Program-made: the position numbers and the translations under genes
Shown: positions 34,848 to 45,165 of the stretch, piece by piece
How the letters are laid out: each line of letters begins with the position of its first letter
Numbering within the stretch: the first letter of the stretch is position 1
NCBI GenBank assembly: GCA_024637155.1
Contig: JAGXFR010000012.1
Span: 1 to 64,000, forward strand
Source of the DNA: Burkholderiaceae bacterium
GTDB lineage: Bacteria > Pseudomonadota > Gammaproteobacteria > Burkholderiales > Burkholderiaceae_E
DNA length: 64,000 nt
Direction of reading: 5' to 3'
The notes under the pieces: generated by a model
Database searches by the model: none
Seen by the model: only the letters and a program-made list of their open reading frames with translations
What the model was told of the DNA's origin: nothing

Positions 34848-35519
34848 GTGGACATCTCTTTCCCCCTTCGTGACGCCATCCTCGAGAACCTGCAATCGGG
34901 CAAGTGGCGCGCGGGCGATCGGCTCCCGACCGAGCGCGAACTGAGCGAACAGTTCGGGATCAGCCGCAGCACTGTTCGCAAAGTCCTGCAGGATCTGAAG
35001 GATCGCGGCTTGATCAGCCAGACCGTCGGCAGCGGCACGTACGTGACCGACGAGGCGACGTCGACCCTGATGAGCCTGGCAAAGGGCGATCCCGTCCGGC
35101 TGACCAGTCCGGCGGAACTCATGGACGCCCGATTGGCGCTGGAACCGGCCATCGTCGAGATGGTGGTCGGGAATGCCACTGGCGCCGATTTTGACCGAAT
35201 GGAGGCATGTTGCGTCAAGGCGGAAGCCGCAGGCACGGTGGAGGAATTTGAGCACTGGGACGGAATGTTGCACGAGGTGATCGCCGATTCCGCGCACAAT
35301 TCGTTCGTAACGAACGTGTTCAAGCTGATGAACCAGGTACGCGCCCAGGGTGAGTGGGGCATGCTCAAGAAGCGCAGCCTGACCCCGGAACGCCGCGTCA
35401 CGTATCAGGAGGAGCATCGACTGCTCGTCAGCGCCCTCAAGAATCGCGATCTCGCGCGCGCCAGGGAATTGACGGTCAGTCATCTGCTGCGAGTGCGCCG
35501 CAATCTGCTGAACTACTGA
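34848..35519 (+). CDS. GntR family regulator, FadR subfamily
   Basis: A 223-residue transcription factor. The winged helix spans about 1-70 (NLQSGKWRAGDRLPTERELSEQFGISRSTVRKVLQDLKDRGL in separate segments) and the FCD ligand domain the rest, with the conserved helices that carry a metal site. It should sense a carboxylate that is the substrate or product of the divergent hydrolase/transporter operon. I use GTG 34848 (GGAG upstream) instead of ATG 34803, because the latter lies in the operator-like repeat. Confidence 0.88.
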   Translation: MDISFPLRDAILENLQSGKWRAGDRLPTERELSEQFGISRSTVRKVLQDLKDRGLISQTVGSGTYVTDEATSTLMSLAKGDPVRLTSPAELMDARLALEPAIVEMVVGNATGADFDRMEACCVKAEAAGTVEEFEHWDGMLHEVIADSAHNSFVTNVFKLMNQVRAQGEWGMLKKRSLTPERRVTYQEEHRLLVSALKNRDLARARELTVSHLLRVRRNLLNY

Positions 35520-35673
35520 CGCGCATCATCTGTTCGGTCCGCCGCGCACTGTGGCGGGTTCACGCGACATGACGGCGTTCCCGGAAAGCCCGCGCTCGCC
35601 GCCGGGCCTCTCGCAGCGCCGCCGGCAGCGCGCGAGGACAATGGCGCCCGACCGAGCAACCGCCTGCAGGAAC

Positions 35674-37308
35674 ATGCGAACCCAATTCACCCCTGCCTCG
35701 CCGATCACGCCCGCGCTCGCCATCTCGATCGCACTGGTCGCCCTGTACAACGGGCGATTCTGGAGCGAGATGATTGCCGCGATGTTCTCGGGCTCCGCCG
35801 GCGACACCTTCTTTCTGGCCTCGCTGTTTGCGCTGCTCGTCTTCCTGCACACCATCTTCCTGCTGCTGATTCCCGGCAAGCGCGCCTTCCAGCTCATCGT
35901 CTCGGTGCTCTTCGTCGTGGCCGCGCTCTCGTCCTATTCCGCGGACACCTATGGCGTGCGAATCGATCGCGAAATGGTCCACAACCTGATCGAGACGGAC
36001 CATCGCGAGGTTCGCGCGCTGCTGTCGCCACGACTGGCGCTCTACCTGCTGGGGCTCGGAATCATCCCGGCGCTCCTCGTCTGGCGGCTGAACCCGCAGC
36101 GGGTCGGCGTCGGGCGGCAACTGCGCTCCCGCGCGCTCTTCATCGTCGGCGCGCTCGCGCTCAGCGCCGTGATGGTGTTTGGATCCTTCTCGCGCTACGC
36201 CGAATTCGCGCGCGAGCACCGCAGCCTGCGCTACCTGCTGAGTCCGGCGAGCGCGGTGGCCGGAACCGTTGGATACATTCGCGACCGGCTTCCGGAGGAG
36301 GGCGACGCCGGCATCATGGAAGTCGCGGGGCCGAGCACGCGCCTGGCGCACGCCGCGTCTGACAAGCCGCTGCTGATGTTCCTCGTCATCGGCGAAACCG
36401 CGCGCAGCCGGGATTTCCAGCTTGGCGGCTACGCGCGCGAGACCAACCCGGAACTCGCGAAGACGACTGGCGTCTTCTACTTCAGCCAGGTTTCGTCGTG
36501 CGGCACGTCCACCGCGGTGTCGCTGCCCTGCATGTTCTCGGCGCTGTCGCGCGAGGAATCGAGCGTCGCAAAGCGCGCGCGCACCCCCAATCTGCTCGAT
36601 TCACTGAGCGGCGCCGGACTCACGGTGGAGTGGTACGACAACAATTCCGGCGGCAAGAAAGTCAATGACCGGGTCAAGACCGTTTCCTATCCGGGCGACC
36701 CGCGCGACCCGACGCTGTGCGATGCCGAATCGTGCATGGACGAGATCCTGCTCACCGGATTGGACGAGCGCCTGCGTGCACTGGACAACGACGCCGTGCT
36801 CGTCTTTCACGAGATGGGGAACCATGGCCCGGCGTATTACCGGCGCTACCCGAAGCGCTTCGAGGTGTTCACGCCGGTCTGTCGGACCAACCAGTTCAAG
36901 GAGTGTTCCGATGAGGCGATCCGCAACGCGTATGACAACGCAGTTCTGTACACCGACCACAATCTGGCTCGCCAGATCGAGCTGCTGAAGAGCGTCTCGC
37001 AGCGCTTCGACACCGTCCTCATCTACATTTCGGATCATGGCGAGTCGCTCGGCGAGAACGGCTTGTACCTGCACGGCGCGCCGCTTTCGCTGGCGCCCGA
37101 TGAGCAGACCCGCGTGCCCTTCGTGCTGTGGATGTCGCCCGGATACCAGCAGCGCTTCCGGCTCGCGGGCGACTGCCTGGCCGCTCAGCTCGGCAAGGCG
37201 TTTCGTCACGAAAACCTCTACCACACGGTGCTGGCATCGATGGACGTGCGCAACGCTGCGTTCCGTCCGGCTCTCGACATGCTCGCGCCCTGCCGCACGC
37301 CAGGCTGA
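35674..37308 (+). CDS. eptA: lipid A phosphoethanolamine transferase (EptA family)
   Basis: A 544-residue inner-membrane enzyme that adds phosphoethanolamine to lipid A, lowering negative charge and polymyxin binding. About five N-terminal helices precede the periplasmic catalytic domain. The first metal ligand is E241 in VIGETARS, the nucleophile is T280 in SCGTSTAVSLPC, and the C-terminal SDHGESLGENG supplies the other ligands. The frame is open 41 codons earlier; the chosen ATG gives the usual EptA length. No regulator is adjacent. Confidence 0.92.
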   Translation: MRTQFTPASPITPALAISIALVALYNGRFWSEMIAAMFSGSAGDTFFLASLFALLVFLHTIFLLLIPGKRAFQLIVSVLFVVAALSSYSADTYGVRIDREMVHNLIETDHREVRALLSPRLALYLLGLGIIPALLVWRLNPQRVGVGRQLRSRALFIVGALALSAVMVFGSFSRYAEFAREHRSLRYLLSPASAVAGTVGYIRDRLPEEGDAGIMEVAGPSTRLAHAASDKPLLMFLVIGETARSRDFQLGGYARETNPELAKTTGVFYFSQVSSCGTSTAVSLPCMFSALSREESSVAKRARTPNLLDSLSGAGLTVEWYDNNSGGKKVNDRVKTVSYPGDPRDPTLCDAESCMDEILLTGLDERLRALDNDAVLVFHEMGNHGPAYYRRYPKRFEVFTPVCRTNQFKECSDEAIRNAYDNAVLYTDHNLARQIELLKSVSQRFDTVLIYISDHGESLGENGLYLHGAPLSLAPDEQTRVPFVLWMSPGYQQRFRLAGDCLAAQLGKAFRHENLYHTVLASMDVRNAAFRPALDMLAPCRTPG

Positions 37309-37378
37309 TCGCGCACGCGTAGAATCGATTCGGAGCGCATGCAACGCGCCCCCTCCTGCGCAATCAAAAGGACTCGCC

Positions 37379-37693
37379 ATGAAGGCTCTGATCGACCTCA
37401 CGGTCATTCCGCTGGGCGTCGGAATCTCGCTCTCGCCCTACGTCGCCGCCTGCGAGCGCGTGCTCGCCGAGGCTGGGCTGAAGACCCAGCTCCACGCCAA
37501 CGGCACCAACATCGAAGGCGAATGGGACGCGGTCTTCGCCGCCGTCAAGCGCTGCCACGAGGTGCTTCACGAAATGGGCGCGCCGCGCATCTCGAGCAAC
37601 ATCCGGCTGGGCACGCGCATCGATCGCGCGCAGTCGATGGACGACAAGATCCGCAGCGTGCAGGACAAGCTCGCGGCAGGTCCGGCGGGTTGA
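37379..37693 (+). CDS. MTH1187-family thiamine-binding protein (DUF77)
   Basis: A 104-residue tetrameric protein of the MTH1187/YkoF-like family (DUF77). Family marks are ALIDLTVIPLGVGISLSPYV at the start and LHANGTNIEGEWDAVF in the middle. Relatives bind thiamine and are thought to carry or sense it. The ATG comes 70 bases after eptA; its RBS is weak. Direct evidence for a transporter partner is missing. Confidence 0.9.
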   Translation: MKALIDLTVIPLGVGISLSPYVAACERVLAEAGLKTQLHANGTNIEGEWDAVFAAVKRCHEVLHEMGAPRISSNIRLGTRIDRAQSMDDKIRSVQDKLAAGPAG

Positions 37694-37733
37694 TCCCCGA
37701 CGCCGCAGTACGGCGCAGCGCCGGCACGACGCC

Positions 37734-38537
37734 GTGCACAAGCTGATGGAGTGGCTCGCCGTCGCTGCGCTCCTCGCGGTGGGTCTGCCCGTGGCGGCGT
37801 GGCTGGGACAGGAACGCATGATCTTCTTCCGGCAGCCGCTCATTTCAACCGCCCACCTCCCGACCGGCACCGTGCCGCTCGAAGTGGCCGCGGCGGACGG
37901 CACCCTTCTGCGCGGTTGGCTGCGCCCGGCCGAGGGCGCCCCGGCCCCGACGGTGCTGCTCTTTGGCGGCAATGCAGAGGAGATTTCCTGGTCGCTTTCC
38001 GATCGGCGCTGGCCACGCGACTGGGCGGTCGCGGCCTTCAACTACCGGGGTTACGGAACGAGCGAGGGGAAACCCTCGGAGCAGGCGCTGCTCGCCGATG
38101 CGCTCGTGATTTACGACGCGATTGCGGCACGCCCGGAAGTGGACGCACGGCGCATCGTCGTCTACGGGCGCAGCCTCGGCACCGGCGTGGCCGCGCGGGT
38201 GGCGGCCGAGCGCCCGGTCGTCGGAGCCATTCTCGCTTCACCCTACGACAGTTTCAACGAGCTGGGCCGCACCCACTACCCGTGGCTGCCGATATCCTTG
38301 CTGTTGCGCCATCGCTTTGATGCACAGGCCGATGCGCAGCGCGCGCACGCGCCGCTGCTGGCGATCGTCGCGGGCGACGATCGCGTCGTCCCGCAGGAGC
38401 GTTCCCGCGCGCTGCACGACGCGTGGGCGGGACCGAAGTCCTGGATCACCGTCCCCGGAAGCGATCACAACACGCTGGGCGAGTACCCCGCATTCTGGCA
38501 GGGCATCCACGCCTTCCTGGCGGAACGTCGCGGCTGA
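37734..38537 (+). CDS. alpha/beta hydrolase, membrane-anchored (BEM46-like)
   Basis: A 267-residue serine hydrolase. An N-terminal hydrophobic helix (about 5-24) anchors it. The nucleophile is S147 in GRSLGTG, the acid D215 in GDDRVVP, and the base H245 in GSDHNTL. The oxyanion region LFGGNAEE also fits. The start is GTG 37734; ATG 37746 is the alternative. The fold is sure; the substrate is unknown. Confidence 0.88.
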   Translation: MHKLMEWLAVAALLAVGLPVAAWLGQERMIFFRQPLISTAHLPTGTVPLEVAAADGTLLRGWLRPAEGAPAPTVLLFGGNAEEISWSLSDRRWPRDWAVAAFNYRGYGTSEGKPSEQALLADALVIYDAIAARPEVDARRIVVYGRSLGTGVAARVAAERPVVGAILASPYDSFNELGRTHYPWLPISLLLRHRFDAQADAQRAHAPLLAIVAGDDRVVPQERSRALHDAWAGPKSWITVPGSDHNTLGEYPAFWQGIHAFLAERRG

Positions 38538-38659
38538 AGCGCTTCGCGCACGAACCGTTCGCGCCGCGAGCCTTGGGCTAGAATGGCCCGAAGCTGGTTT
38601 TTCCGGTCGCCTTCGCGGCTGCCTGCCGGCATAAATTCAAATCGAGGAGGGATCTGGAA

Positions 38660-39706
38660 ATGGACCGTCGTTCTCTGCTGAAGGCCGGCGCTGCCGGTTC
38701 GATCGCGCTTGCCGCGCCATTCGTCATCCGTGGCGCGCACGCCCAAGGCAAGTACAAGGAAGAGTACCGACTCTCGACCGTCGTCGGGACTGCCTTTCCC
38801 TGGGGCAAGGGCGCCGACCTCTGGATCAACCTGGTGCGTGAACGCACGCAGGGCCGGATCCACATCAAGATGTATCCCGGTGTGTCGCTGATCAACGGCG
38901 ATCAGACGCGCGAATTTTCCGCGATCCGCCAGGGCGTCATCGACATGGCGGTGGGCTCGACCATCAACTGGTCGCCGCAGATCAAGGAACTCAACCTGTT
39001 CTCGCTGCCGTTTCTGACGCGCAACCACGCCGGGCTCGATGCCGTCGTGCAGGGCGAAGTGGGCAAGCGGATCATGCAGATCGTCGAGAAGGCCGGTGTC
39101 GTCCCGCTTGCGTGGGGCGAGAACGGTTTTCGCGAGGTCACCAATTCCAAGCGCGAGATCCGGTCTCCGGACGACATGAAGGGTCTGAAGTTCCGCGTCG
39201 TCGGCTCGCCGATCTTCAACGACACCTTCACCGCGCTGGGCGCCAACCCGACGCAGATGAGCTGGGCCGACGCGCAACCCGCGCTCGCCTCGGGTGCCGT
39301 CGAGGGGCAGGAGAACCCGCTGCACGTCTTCGCCGCGGCCAAGCTGCACACGCTCGCGCAGAAGTTTGTCACGCGCTGGGGCTACGTCGCCGACCCGCTG
39401 ATCTTCGTCGTCAACCGCGATATCTGGAACTCGTGGACACCGGCCGATCGCGAAATCGTTCGCGCCGCCGCCGTCGACGCCGGACGCCAGGAGATCGCAA
39501 TTGCCCGCAAGGGGCTCTCGGGCACCGACCTGTCCCTGGTCAAGGAAGTCGAGGCGTTGGGTGTCAAGGTGACCGAACTGAGTGCCGCCGAACTCAAGGC
39601 CTTCGAGGTGGCCACCAAGCCGGTGTACGACAAGTGGGCCAAGCAGATCGGCATCGACCTGGTCAAGAAGGCGGAAGCTGCCGTCGCCCCCACCCGCAAG
39701 GGCTGA
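38660..39706 (+). CDS. dctP: TRAP transporter solute receptor DctP
   Basis: A 348-residue periplasmic receptor. The N-terminus MDRRSLLKAGAAG resembles a Tat-type signal (RR, then hydrophobic stretch) and cleavage is near AHAQG. The conserved binding segment FREVTNSKREIRSPDDMKG and the SW-AQPALASGAVEGQENP-like block are DctP marks. It probably binds a carboxylate. GGAGGG is before the ATG. A hairpin lies between this gene and dctQ. Confidence 0.93.
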   Translation: MDRRSLLKAGAAGSIALAAPFVIRGAHAQGKYKEEYRLSTVVGTAFPWGKGADLWINLVRERTQGRIHIKMYPGVSLINGDQTREFSAIRQGVIDMAVGSTINWSPQIKELNLFSLPFLTRNHAGLDAVVQGEVGKRIMQIVEKAGVVPLAWGENGFREVTNSKREIRSPDDMKGLKFRVVGSPIFNDTFTALGANPTQMSWADAQPALASGAVEGQENPLHVFAAAKLHTLAQKFVTRWGYVADPLIFVVNRDIWNSWTPADREIVRAAAVDAGRQEIAIARKGLSGTDLSLVKEVEALGVKVTELSAAELKAFEVATKPVYDKWAKQIGIDLVKKAEAAVAPTRKG

Positions 39707-39739
39707 AGGCGCCGCGCAACAACGCATCCATGGTGACGA

Positions 39740-39761
39740 CAGGCCGGGCGCGCCCGGCCTG
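39740..39761 (+). repeat. hairpin between dctP and dctQ
   Basis: Arms of 11 bases (CAGGCCGGGCG and CGCCCGGCCTG) are exact reverse complements with no spacer, in the 84-base gap after the receptor gene. A stem of this strength can protect or attenuate the message so that the receptor is made in excess over the membrane parts. Confidence 0.5.
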
Positions 39762-39790
39762 TTCGCTGCCGGCCTGACCGGCTGCTGCCC

Positions 39791-40273
39791 ATGCCCGATC
39801 CAGAGAATCCTGCGCCGCGACGCCGCTACCTGCCCGAAGACTGGGTCGGTGCGCTCGCCTTGGGCGCCCTGGCCCTGATCACCTTCGCCAACGTCCTCGT
39901 TCGATACCTCACCAACGAGTCCTTCGCCTGGACCGAGGAGTTGTCGGTCTCGCTGATGGTGGTTCTGACGATGGTCGCGGGCGGCGCCGCAGTCGCACGC
40001 GACCGGCATATCCGCATTGAGTTCCTGTTCCACGGCGGGTCGCCGCAGCGCCGCAGGCGCCTCGCCATCTTCTCCGCGCTCGCCACCATCGCGGTCTTCC
40101 TGATCCTGTTCGGACTGGGGCTTCGGCTCTTCTGGGACGACTACCGCTACGACGTCACTTCGCCCGGGATCGGCGTGCCACAGTGGTGGTACACGATCTG
40201 GCTTCCGACGCTCTCGCTCACCATTGCGTTGCGCGCCGTGCAGCGACTCACCCAGGCCTGGCGAAGCCGATGA
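39791..40273 (+). CDS. dctQ: TRAP transporter small membrane subunit DctQ
   Basis: A 160-residue protein with four hydrophobic helices. The family segment FAWTEELSVSLMVVLTMVAGG and the basic DRHIRIEF loop match DctQ. Its stop overlaps the dctM start as ATGA. It forms the membrane complex with DctM and receives the substrate from DctP. Confidence 0.93.
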   Translation: MPDPENPAPRRRYLPEDWVGALALGALALITFANVLVRYLTNESFAWTEELSVSLMVVLTMVAGGAAVARDRHIRIEFLFHGGSPQRRRRLAIFSALATIAVFLILFGLGLRLFWDDYRYDVTSPGIGVPQWWYTIWLPTLSLTIALRAVQRLTQAWRSR

Positions 40274-41553
40274 TCAGCTGGGCGATCTTCGCGACCTTCA
40301 TCGTGCTGATGATCCTGGGCGTGCCGATCGGCGTGGCGCTGACGCTCGCCGGCGCGGTGGCCATCGGCGGCGCCGACCTGGGTTGGCTGTCGATCCCGAA
40401 CAACTTCTACGCCGGGATCGCCAAGTACCCGCTGCTCGCACTGCCGATGTTTGTCCTGGTCGGCGCGGTCTTCGATCGATCGGGAGTGGCCCGCAGGCTC
40501 GTCGATTTCGGCGTGGCGATCGTCGGGCGCGGACCGGGCATGCTGCCGCTCATCGCGGTGGGCGTCGCCATGTTCCTGGGCGGCATCTCGGGATCGGGCC
40601 CGGCGACCGCGGCGGCGGTCGGCGGAGTGATGCTCGGCGCCATGTACCGCGCCGGTTATCCACCCGCTTACTCGGCGACCGTGATCGGCGCGGCCGCATC
40701 GGTCGATATCCTCATCCCGCCGTCGATCGCGTTCATCGTCTATTCGGTGCTGGTGCCGGGAGCGTCGGTGCCGGCCCTGTTCGCGGCGGGAATCATTCCC
40801 GGCATCCTCGCCGGGGTCGCCCTGATGATCCCTGCCGTCTGGCTCGCGCGCCATCACGGTTTCGGCGCGACCGAGGAAGCCGTGCCGCGCCCGCCGCTGC
40901 TGCGCGCGCTGCGCGATGCGAGCTGGGGGCTGTTCGCACCGGTGCTGATCCTCGGTGGCATGCGCCTGGGATGGTTCACGCCGACCGAAGCGGCCGTGGT
41001 CGCGGCAGTCTATGGTCTCTTCGTGGGGATGGTGATCTATCGCACCATCGGGCCGCGCGATCTCCTCGAAATCTTCGTCGACGCGGCCGAGACCTCCGGC
41101 GTCATCCTCATCATCATCGCGCTGGCGAGCATCTTCGCCTACGCGGTCAATACCCTCGGGATCGTGGACCCGATCACGCGCATCGCGCAGGACTACGGGT
41201 TGGGATCCTATGCGGCGCTGGCGACAATCGTCGTCGTGCTGCTGCTCGTCGGGATGGTGCTCGATGGCGTGTCGATCTTTCTGATCTTCGTCCCGCTGCT
41301 GGTGCCCCTCATGCGGATCTACAACTGGGATCCGGTGTGGTTTGGCGTGTTGATGACCTTCATGGTCGCGATCGGACAGTTCACGCCGCCGGTGGCCGTC
41401 AATCTGATGGTCTCGGCCCGACTGGCCGGTGTGCGCATCGAGCAGACCGCCGGGTGGGCCGTCTGGTTCGTGTTCTCGATGCTGGTGCTGCTCGTCGTGC
41501 TGATCGCGATCCCGGAACTCGCGCTCTGGATGCCGCGCGCGCTGGGCTATTGA
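40270..41553 (+). CDS. dctM: TRAP transporter large membrane subunit DctM
   Basis: A 427-residue carrier with about 12 helices. Motifs include GVPIGVALTLAGAVAIGG near the N-terminus, GSGPATAAAVGGVM, SVDILIPPSIAFIVYS, and QFTPPVAVNLMVSARLAG near the end. The start overlaps dctQ by four bases. It converges on the dehydrogenase E1-beta gene with 24 bases between stops. Confidence 0.95.
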   Translation: MISWAIFATFIVLMILGVPIGVALTLAGAVAIGGADLGWLSIPNNFYAGIAKYPLLALPMFVLVGAVFDRSGVARRLVDFGVAIVGRGPGMLPLIAVGVAMFLGGISGSGPATAAAVGGVMLGAMYRAGYPPAYSATVIGAAASVDILIPPSIAFIVYSVLVPGASVPALFAAGIIPGILAGVALMIPAVWLARHHGFGATEEAVPRPPLLRALRDASWGLFAPVLILGGMRLGWFTPTEAAVVAAVYGLFVGMVIYRTIGPRDLLEIFVDAAETSGVILIIIALASIFAYAVNTLGIVDPITRIAQDYGLGSYAALATIVVVLLLVGMVLDGVSIFLIFVPLLVPLMRIYNWDPVWFGVLMTFMVAIGQFTPPVAVNLMVSARLAGVRIEQTAGWAVWFVFSMLVLLVVLIAIPELALWMPRALGY

Positions 41554-41577
41554 GCCCCCGCGCACGCTGTTCCCGGG

Positions 41578-42534
41578 TCAGACGATCAACGCTTCGGCTC
41601 TGGCCGCGATGGCCTCCGGCGACAGGCGCGCCTGCGCTTCGAGTCCCGGGGCATAGCCCACAGGAATGCGCAGTCCGCCGAAGCGAGCCAGGCGTGCGCC
41701 GGTGTGCTCGGCCAGCGTTGCGACGATTTCCGCACCGAAGCCGGCAACCTGCACGGCCTCGTGAACGACGAGCACGCGCCCGGTCTTGCCGGCCGACGCG
41801 AAGACTGTCTCCCGATCCCAGGGCCACAGGCTGCGCAGGTCGATGACCTCGACATCGATGCCGCGCGCAGCCAGCAACTGCGCCGCGGCCAGCGACCAGT
41901 GCAGCGCCTTGCTCCAGGTCACGATCGTCAGGTCGGCACCGACGCGCGCCACCTGCGCGCTGCCCAGCTTGACGCTCGCCTGCACATCGACCTCGCCCTC
42001 GAGCCCCCAGAGTTCCTTGTGCTCGAGGTAGGCGACCGGATCGCCACAGTCGATGGCCGCACGCAGCATCGCGCAGTTGTCCTGCGGCGTTGCGGGCGCG
42101 AGTACGACGAGCCCCGGAATGTGGGCGAACCAGCTCTCGAGCGACTGCGAGTGCTGGGCGGCTGACGCGCTCCAGATGCCGATGGGCATCCGGATCACCG
42201 CGGGCACGCGCCCCTGGCCACCGAACATGAAGCGATTCTTCGCCGCCTGGTTGACGATTTCGTCCATCGCACACAGCGCGAAATCGACGACCCGCATTTC
42301 GACGACGGGCTTGAGTCCGGTGAGCGCCATGCCGACGGCGGCGCCGACAATCGTCGCTTCGGAGATCGGTGTGTCGATCACCCGCTGTGCGCCAAATTCC
42401 TCGAGCAGCCCGCGATACTGGCCGAAAATCCCGCCGCGACCGAGATCCTCGCCAAGGGTCACGATGCGCTCGTCGCCGCGCATCGCGGCGGACAGCCCGG
42501 CCGCCGCTGCCGCCGCATAGCTCATCACAGCCAT
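41578..42534 (-). CDS. TPP-dependent 2-oxo acid/acetoin dehydrogenase E1-beta subunit
   Basis: A 318-residue transketolase-like beta chain, similar to acetoin dehydrogenase and pyruvate dehydrogenase E1-beta. Motifs VTLGEDLGRGGIFGQ, the metal loop TPISEATIVGAAVGMAL and the C-terminal VVHEAVQVAGFGAEI are typical. It overlaps the E1-alpha stop by ten bases. No E2 or E3 gene is adjacent, so it may share the E2/E3 encoded at 49.7-52.5 kb or elsewhere. Confidence 0.9.
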   Translation of the reverse strand: MAVMSYAAAAAAGLSAAMRGDERIVTLGEDLGRGGIFGQYRGLLEEFGAQRVIDTPISEATIVGAAVGMALTGLKPVVEMRVVDFALCAMDEIVNQAAKNRFMFGGQGRVPAVIRMPIGIWSASAAQHSQSLESWFAHIPGLVVLAPATPQDNCAMLRAAIDCGDPVAYLEHKELWGLEGEVDVQASVKLGSAQVARVGADLTIVTWSKALHWSLAAAQLLAARGIDVEVIDLRSLWPWDRETVFASAGKTGRVLVVHEAVQVAGFGAEIVATLAEHTGARLARFGGLRIPVGYAPGLEAQARLSPEAIAARAEALIV

Positions 42535-43541
42535 TGCGCGGCCCCCGTGTCCTGGACTTCCTCGAACGCGGACTCGACGCCCGGCCACGGGGCGGCGGCC
42601 GCACTCGCCACGGCCGCTGCCACCTCCGCGCGCGCTTCGTCCAGAACGGCCGCGACGTCTCCGGCACTCATGCCGCGCGCGGCGAGTTTCGCGCCGGCCA
42701 ACAACAGCGGGTCGGTCTGCATCGCCGCCGCCAGTTCGGCGGGATTGCGATAAGCGGCCGGATCCACGGAAACATGGCCCTTGAAACGATAGGTTCTCGC
42801 GTGCAGCAGCCTGGGGCCTGCGCCGCCGCGAATCGCCTCGATCAGTTGCCCGGCCGCCGCATGAACCGCTTCGACGTCGTTGCCGTCGACCTCCAGCGCG
42901 TCCATGCCATGGCTGCGGGCGCGCGCCGCCGCGCCCGCGCCCGCCGACATCGTGCCGGTTCGCGTGGTCGCCGACCACTGGTTGTCTTCGCAGACGAACA
43001 GGATCGGGAGGCGAAAGGCAGCAGCCCAGTTCAGGCTCTCGGCGAAGGGTCCCCGATTGGTCGCGCCGTCCCCGAAGAAACCGACGGCGATCGCGTCCTT
43101 CCCCTGGATCCGGATCGAGTGGGCGGCGCCGACGGCGATCGGAATCCCAGCCGCCACGACGCCGTTGGCGCCGAGCATGCCGACCGAAAAATCGGCGATA
43201 TGCATCGAGCCCCCGCGTCCGCCACAGTACCCGCTCGCCTTGCCGAAGAGCTCGTGCATCATCCGCTCGAGGTTCGCGCCCTTGGCGATCGTGTGTCCGT
43301 GACCGCGGTGTGTCGAGGTCAGGTAGTCGGTGGGACGAAGGTGCGCGCAAACGCCGGTGGCAACCGCCTCCTGGCCCGTTGACAGGTGCAGCGGTCCGCG
43401 GACCTGTGCGCTCGACGCAGCCTGCTGACCGAACGCCGCGACGCCGCCCTGGCTCGCTTCCTCTGCCGCGTCCTCGAAGGCCCGAATCCGGCACATCGTC
43501 CTGTAGAGCGTCAGCAGCGAATCCGGGAGTTTCTTCTCCAT
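42525..43541 (-). CDS. TPP-dependent 2-oxo acid/acetoin dehydrogenase E1-alpha subunit
   Basis: A 338-residue alpha chain. The thiamine diphosphate motif begins GDGATN and ends with the Asn of CEDNQW about 30 residues on. HRGHGHTIAKG and the C-terminal helical domain also fit. The ATG at 43541 (MEKKLPD) is preferred; a frame 36 codons longer lacks an RBS. It lies 127 bases after tctA of the second transporter and could use the acid imported by it. Confidence 0.9.
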   Translation of the reverse strand: MEKKLPDSLLTLYRTMCRIRAFEDAAEEASQGGVAAFGQQAASSAQVRGPLHLSTGQEAVATGVCAHLRPTDYLTSTHRGHGHTIAKGANLERMMHELFGKASGYCGGRGGSMHIADFSVGMLGANGVVAAGIPIAVGAAHSIRIQGKDAIAVGFFGDGATNRGPFAESLNWAAAFRLPILFVCEDNQWSATTRTGTMSAGAGAAARARSHGMDALEVDGNDVEAVHAAAGQLIEAIRGGAGPRLLHARTYRFKGHVSVDPAAYRNPAELAAAMQTDPLLLAGAKLAARGMSAGDVAAVLDEARAEVAAAVASAAAAPWPGVESAFEEVQDTGAAQWL

Positions 43542-43668
43542 CGAGTGTTCCGCATCCAGGGGATCGAGGCAGCGGTCGATGGTAGCAGAGTCGCTCGCGG
43601 GCGACCCCGGCGAGCGCAAGCCGGACCGGACGCCGCGACGGGAAGTCACGGCGCCGGGAAGTGCGACG

Positions 43669-45165
43669 CTAGCGGCCCCGGCTGCGCAGCCAGGCGCGAA
43701 CGAGCGGCGGCACCAGGATCATCGCGCCCGCGGCGATCCACAGCCCCATCGAGATCGGGCTTTCCCACAGGATGCCCAGTTCGCCGTTGGTGATCGACAG
43801 CGCGCGGCGCAGGTTCTGCTCCATCAGGTCGCCGAGCACGAAGCCCAGGATCAGCGGCGCCATCGGGATGCCCTGCTTGCGCAAAAGGTAGCCGAAGATG
43901 CCCAGTGTTGCCATCAGCATCAGATCGAAGGTCGTCGCGTGGACCGCGTAGACGCCCACCGCGCTGATCGCCAGGATCCCGGGCACCAGCGCCCAGTTCG
44001 GGACGGCCAGGATGCGCGTGAACACGCCAACCATCGGGATATTGATGAAGAGCAGGATCACGTTGGCGATGAACAGCGAGGCGATCAATCCCCAGACCAG
44101 CGCCGGCTGCTGGGTGAAGAGCGCCGGGCCGGGCGTGATGTTGTAGAGCGTCAGTGCGCCCACCATCACCGCCGTCGTGCCCGAGCCGGGCACGCCCAGC
44201 GTGAGCATCGGCACGAAGGAACCCGTGGCCGACGCGTTGTTCGCCGCCTCGGGGGCCGCGACGCCGCGGATGTCGCCCTTGCCGAAGGTCCCGTCCCGGT
44301 CGGAAAGGCGCTTTTCGGTGGCATAGGCGATCGCGCTCGCGATCGTGGCGCCCGCTCCGGGCAGCACGCCGATGACGAAGCCCAGAACGCTCGAACGCAG
44401 CGTCCCCCACCAGGTCGCCATCATTTCGCCAAGGTTGAAGAGCCCGCGTCCGGTGACGCGAATCATCCCCGCGCTGGTGTGATGACTTTCGAGCATCAGC
44501 AGCATTTCGCTGATCGAGAACAGACCGATCACCACCACGACGAACTGAATGCCATCCGAGAGATGCACCGAATCGCCGGTGAAGCGGTACACGCCCGAGT
44601 TGGAGTCCAGTCCGATGGTCGAAAGGGAGAGCCCGATGATGGCCGCGAGCGCGGCCTTCATCGGCTTGTCGCCCATCAGGCCGGTGATGCACGCAAACGC
44701 GAAGCACATCAGTGCGAAGTACTCGGCGGGGCCGAAGGCAAGCGCCCAGCGCGCCAGCAGCGGCGCGAAGAGCACGAAGCCAATCGTCGCCACCATCGAG
44801 CCCACGAACGAACTCCACGCGGAAATCGACAGGGCCACGCCGCCCATCCCCTTCTGCGCCATCGGGTAGCCGTCGATCGCGGTCATGATCGCCCCGGCGT
44901 CGCCGGGCACGTTGAGCAGGATCGACGAGATGCGACCGCCGTACTCGCAGCCAATGTAGACCGCCGCCAACAGGATCAGCGCCGTCTCCGGCGGCAGCTT
45001 GAGCGCGTAGGCGAGCGGCATCAGGATGGCAACGCCGTTGATCGGGCCCAGACCGGGCAGCATGCCGACGATCGTGCCGATGAAGGCGCCGATCGCGCCG
45101 ACCAGCAGATTGGTCGGCTGCAACGCGACGCCGAAGCCGCTGAGCAGGTGCTCGAGGGCGTCCAT
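43669..45165 (-). CDS. tctA: TctA family transporter subunit (cluster 2)
   Basis: A 498-residue large membrane subunit with the TctA motifs [23 protein letters not shown] and [20 protein letters not shown], plus [25 protein letters not shown]. It overlaps TctB by one base. It is closer to the true tricarboxylate (TctCBA) type because the paired receptor and two-component genes are also of that type. Confidence 0.94.
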   Translation of the reverse strand: MDALEHLLSGFGVALQPTNLLVGAIGAFIGTIVGMLPGLGPINGVAILMPLAYALKLPPETALILLAAVYIGCEYGGRISSILLNVPGDAGAIMTAIDGYPMAQKGMGGVALSISAWSSFVGSMVATIGFVLFAPLLARWALAFGPAEYFALMCFAFACITGLMGDKPMKAALAAIIGLSLSTIGLDSNSGVYRFTGDSVHLSDGIQFVVVVIGLFSISEMLLMLESHHTSAGMIRVTGRGLFNLGEMMATWWGTLRSSVLGFVIGVLPGAGATIASAIAYATEKRLSDRDGTFGKGDIRGVAAPEAANNASATGSFVPMLTLGVPGSGTTAVMVGALTLYNITPGPALFTQQPALVWGLIASLFIANVILLFINIPMVGVFTRILAVPNWALVPGILAISAVGVYAVHATTFDLMLMATLGIFGYLLRKQGIPMAPLILGFVLGDLMEQNLRRALSITNGELGILWESPISMGLWIAAGAMILVPPLVRAWLRSRGR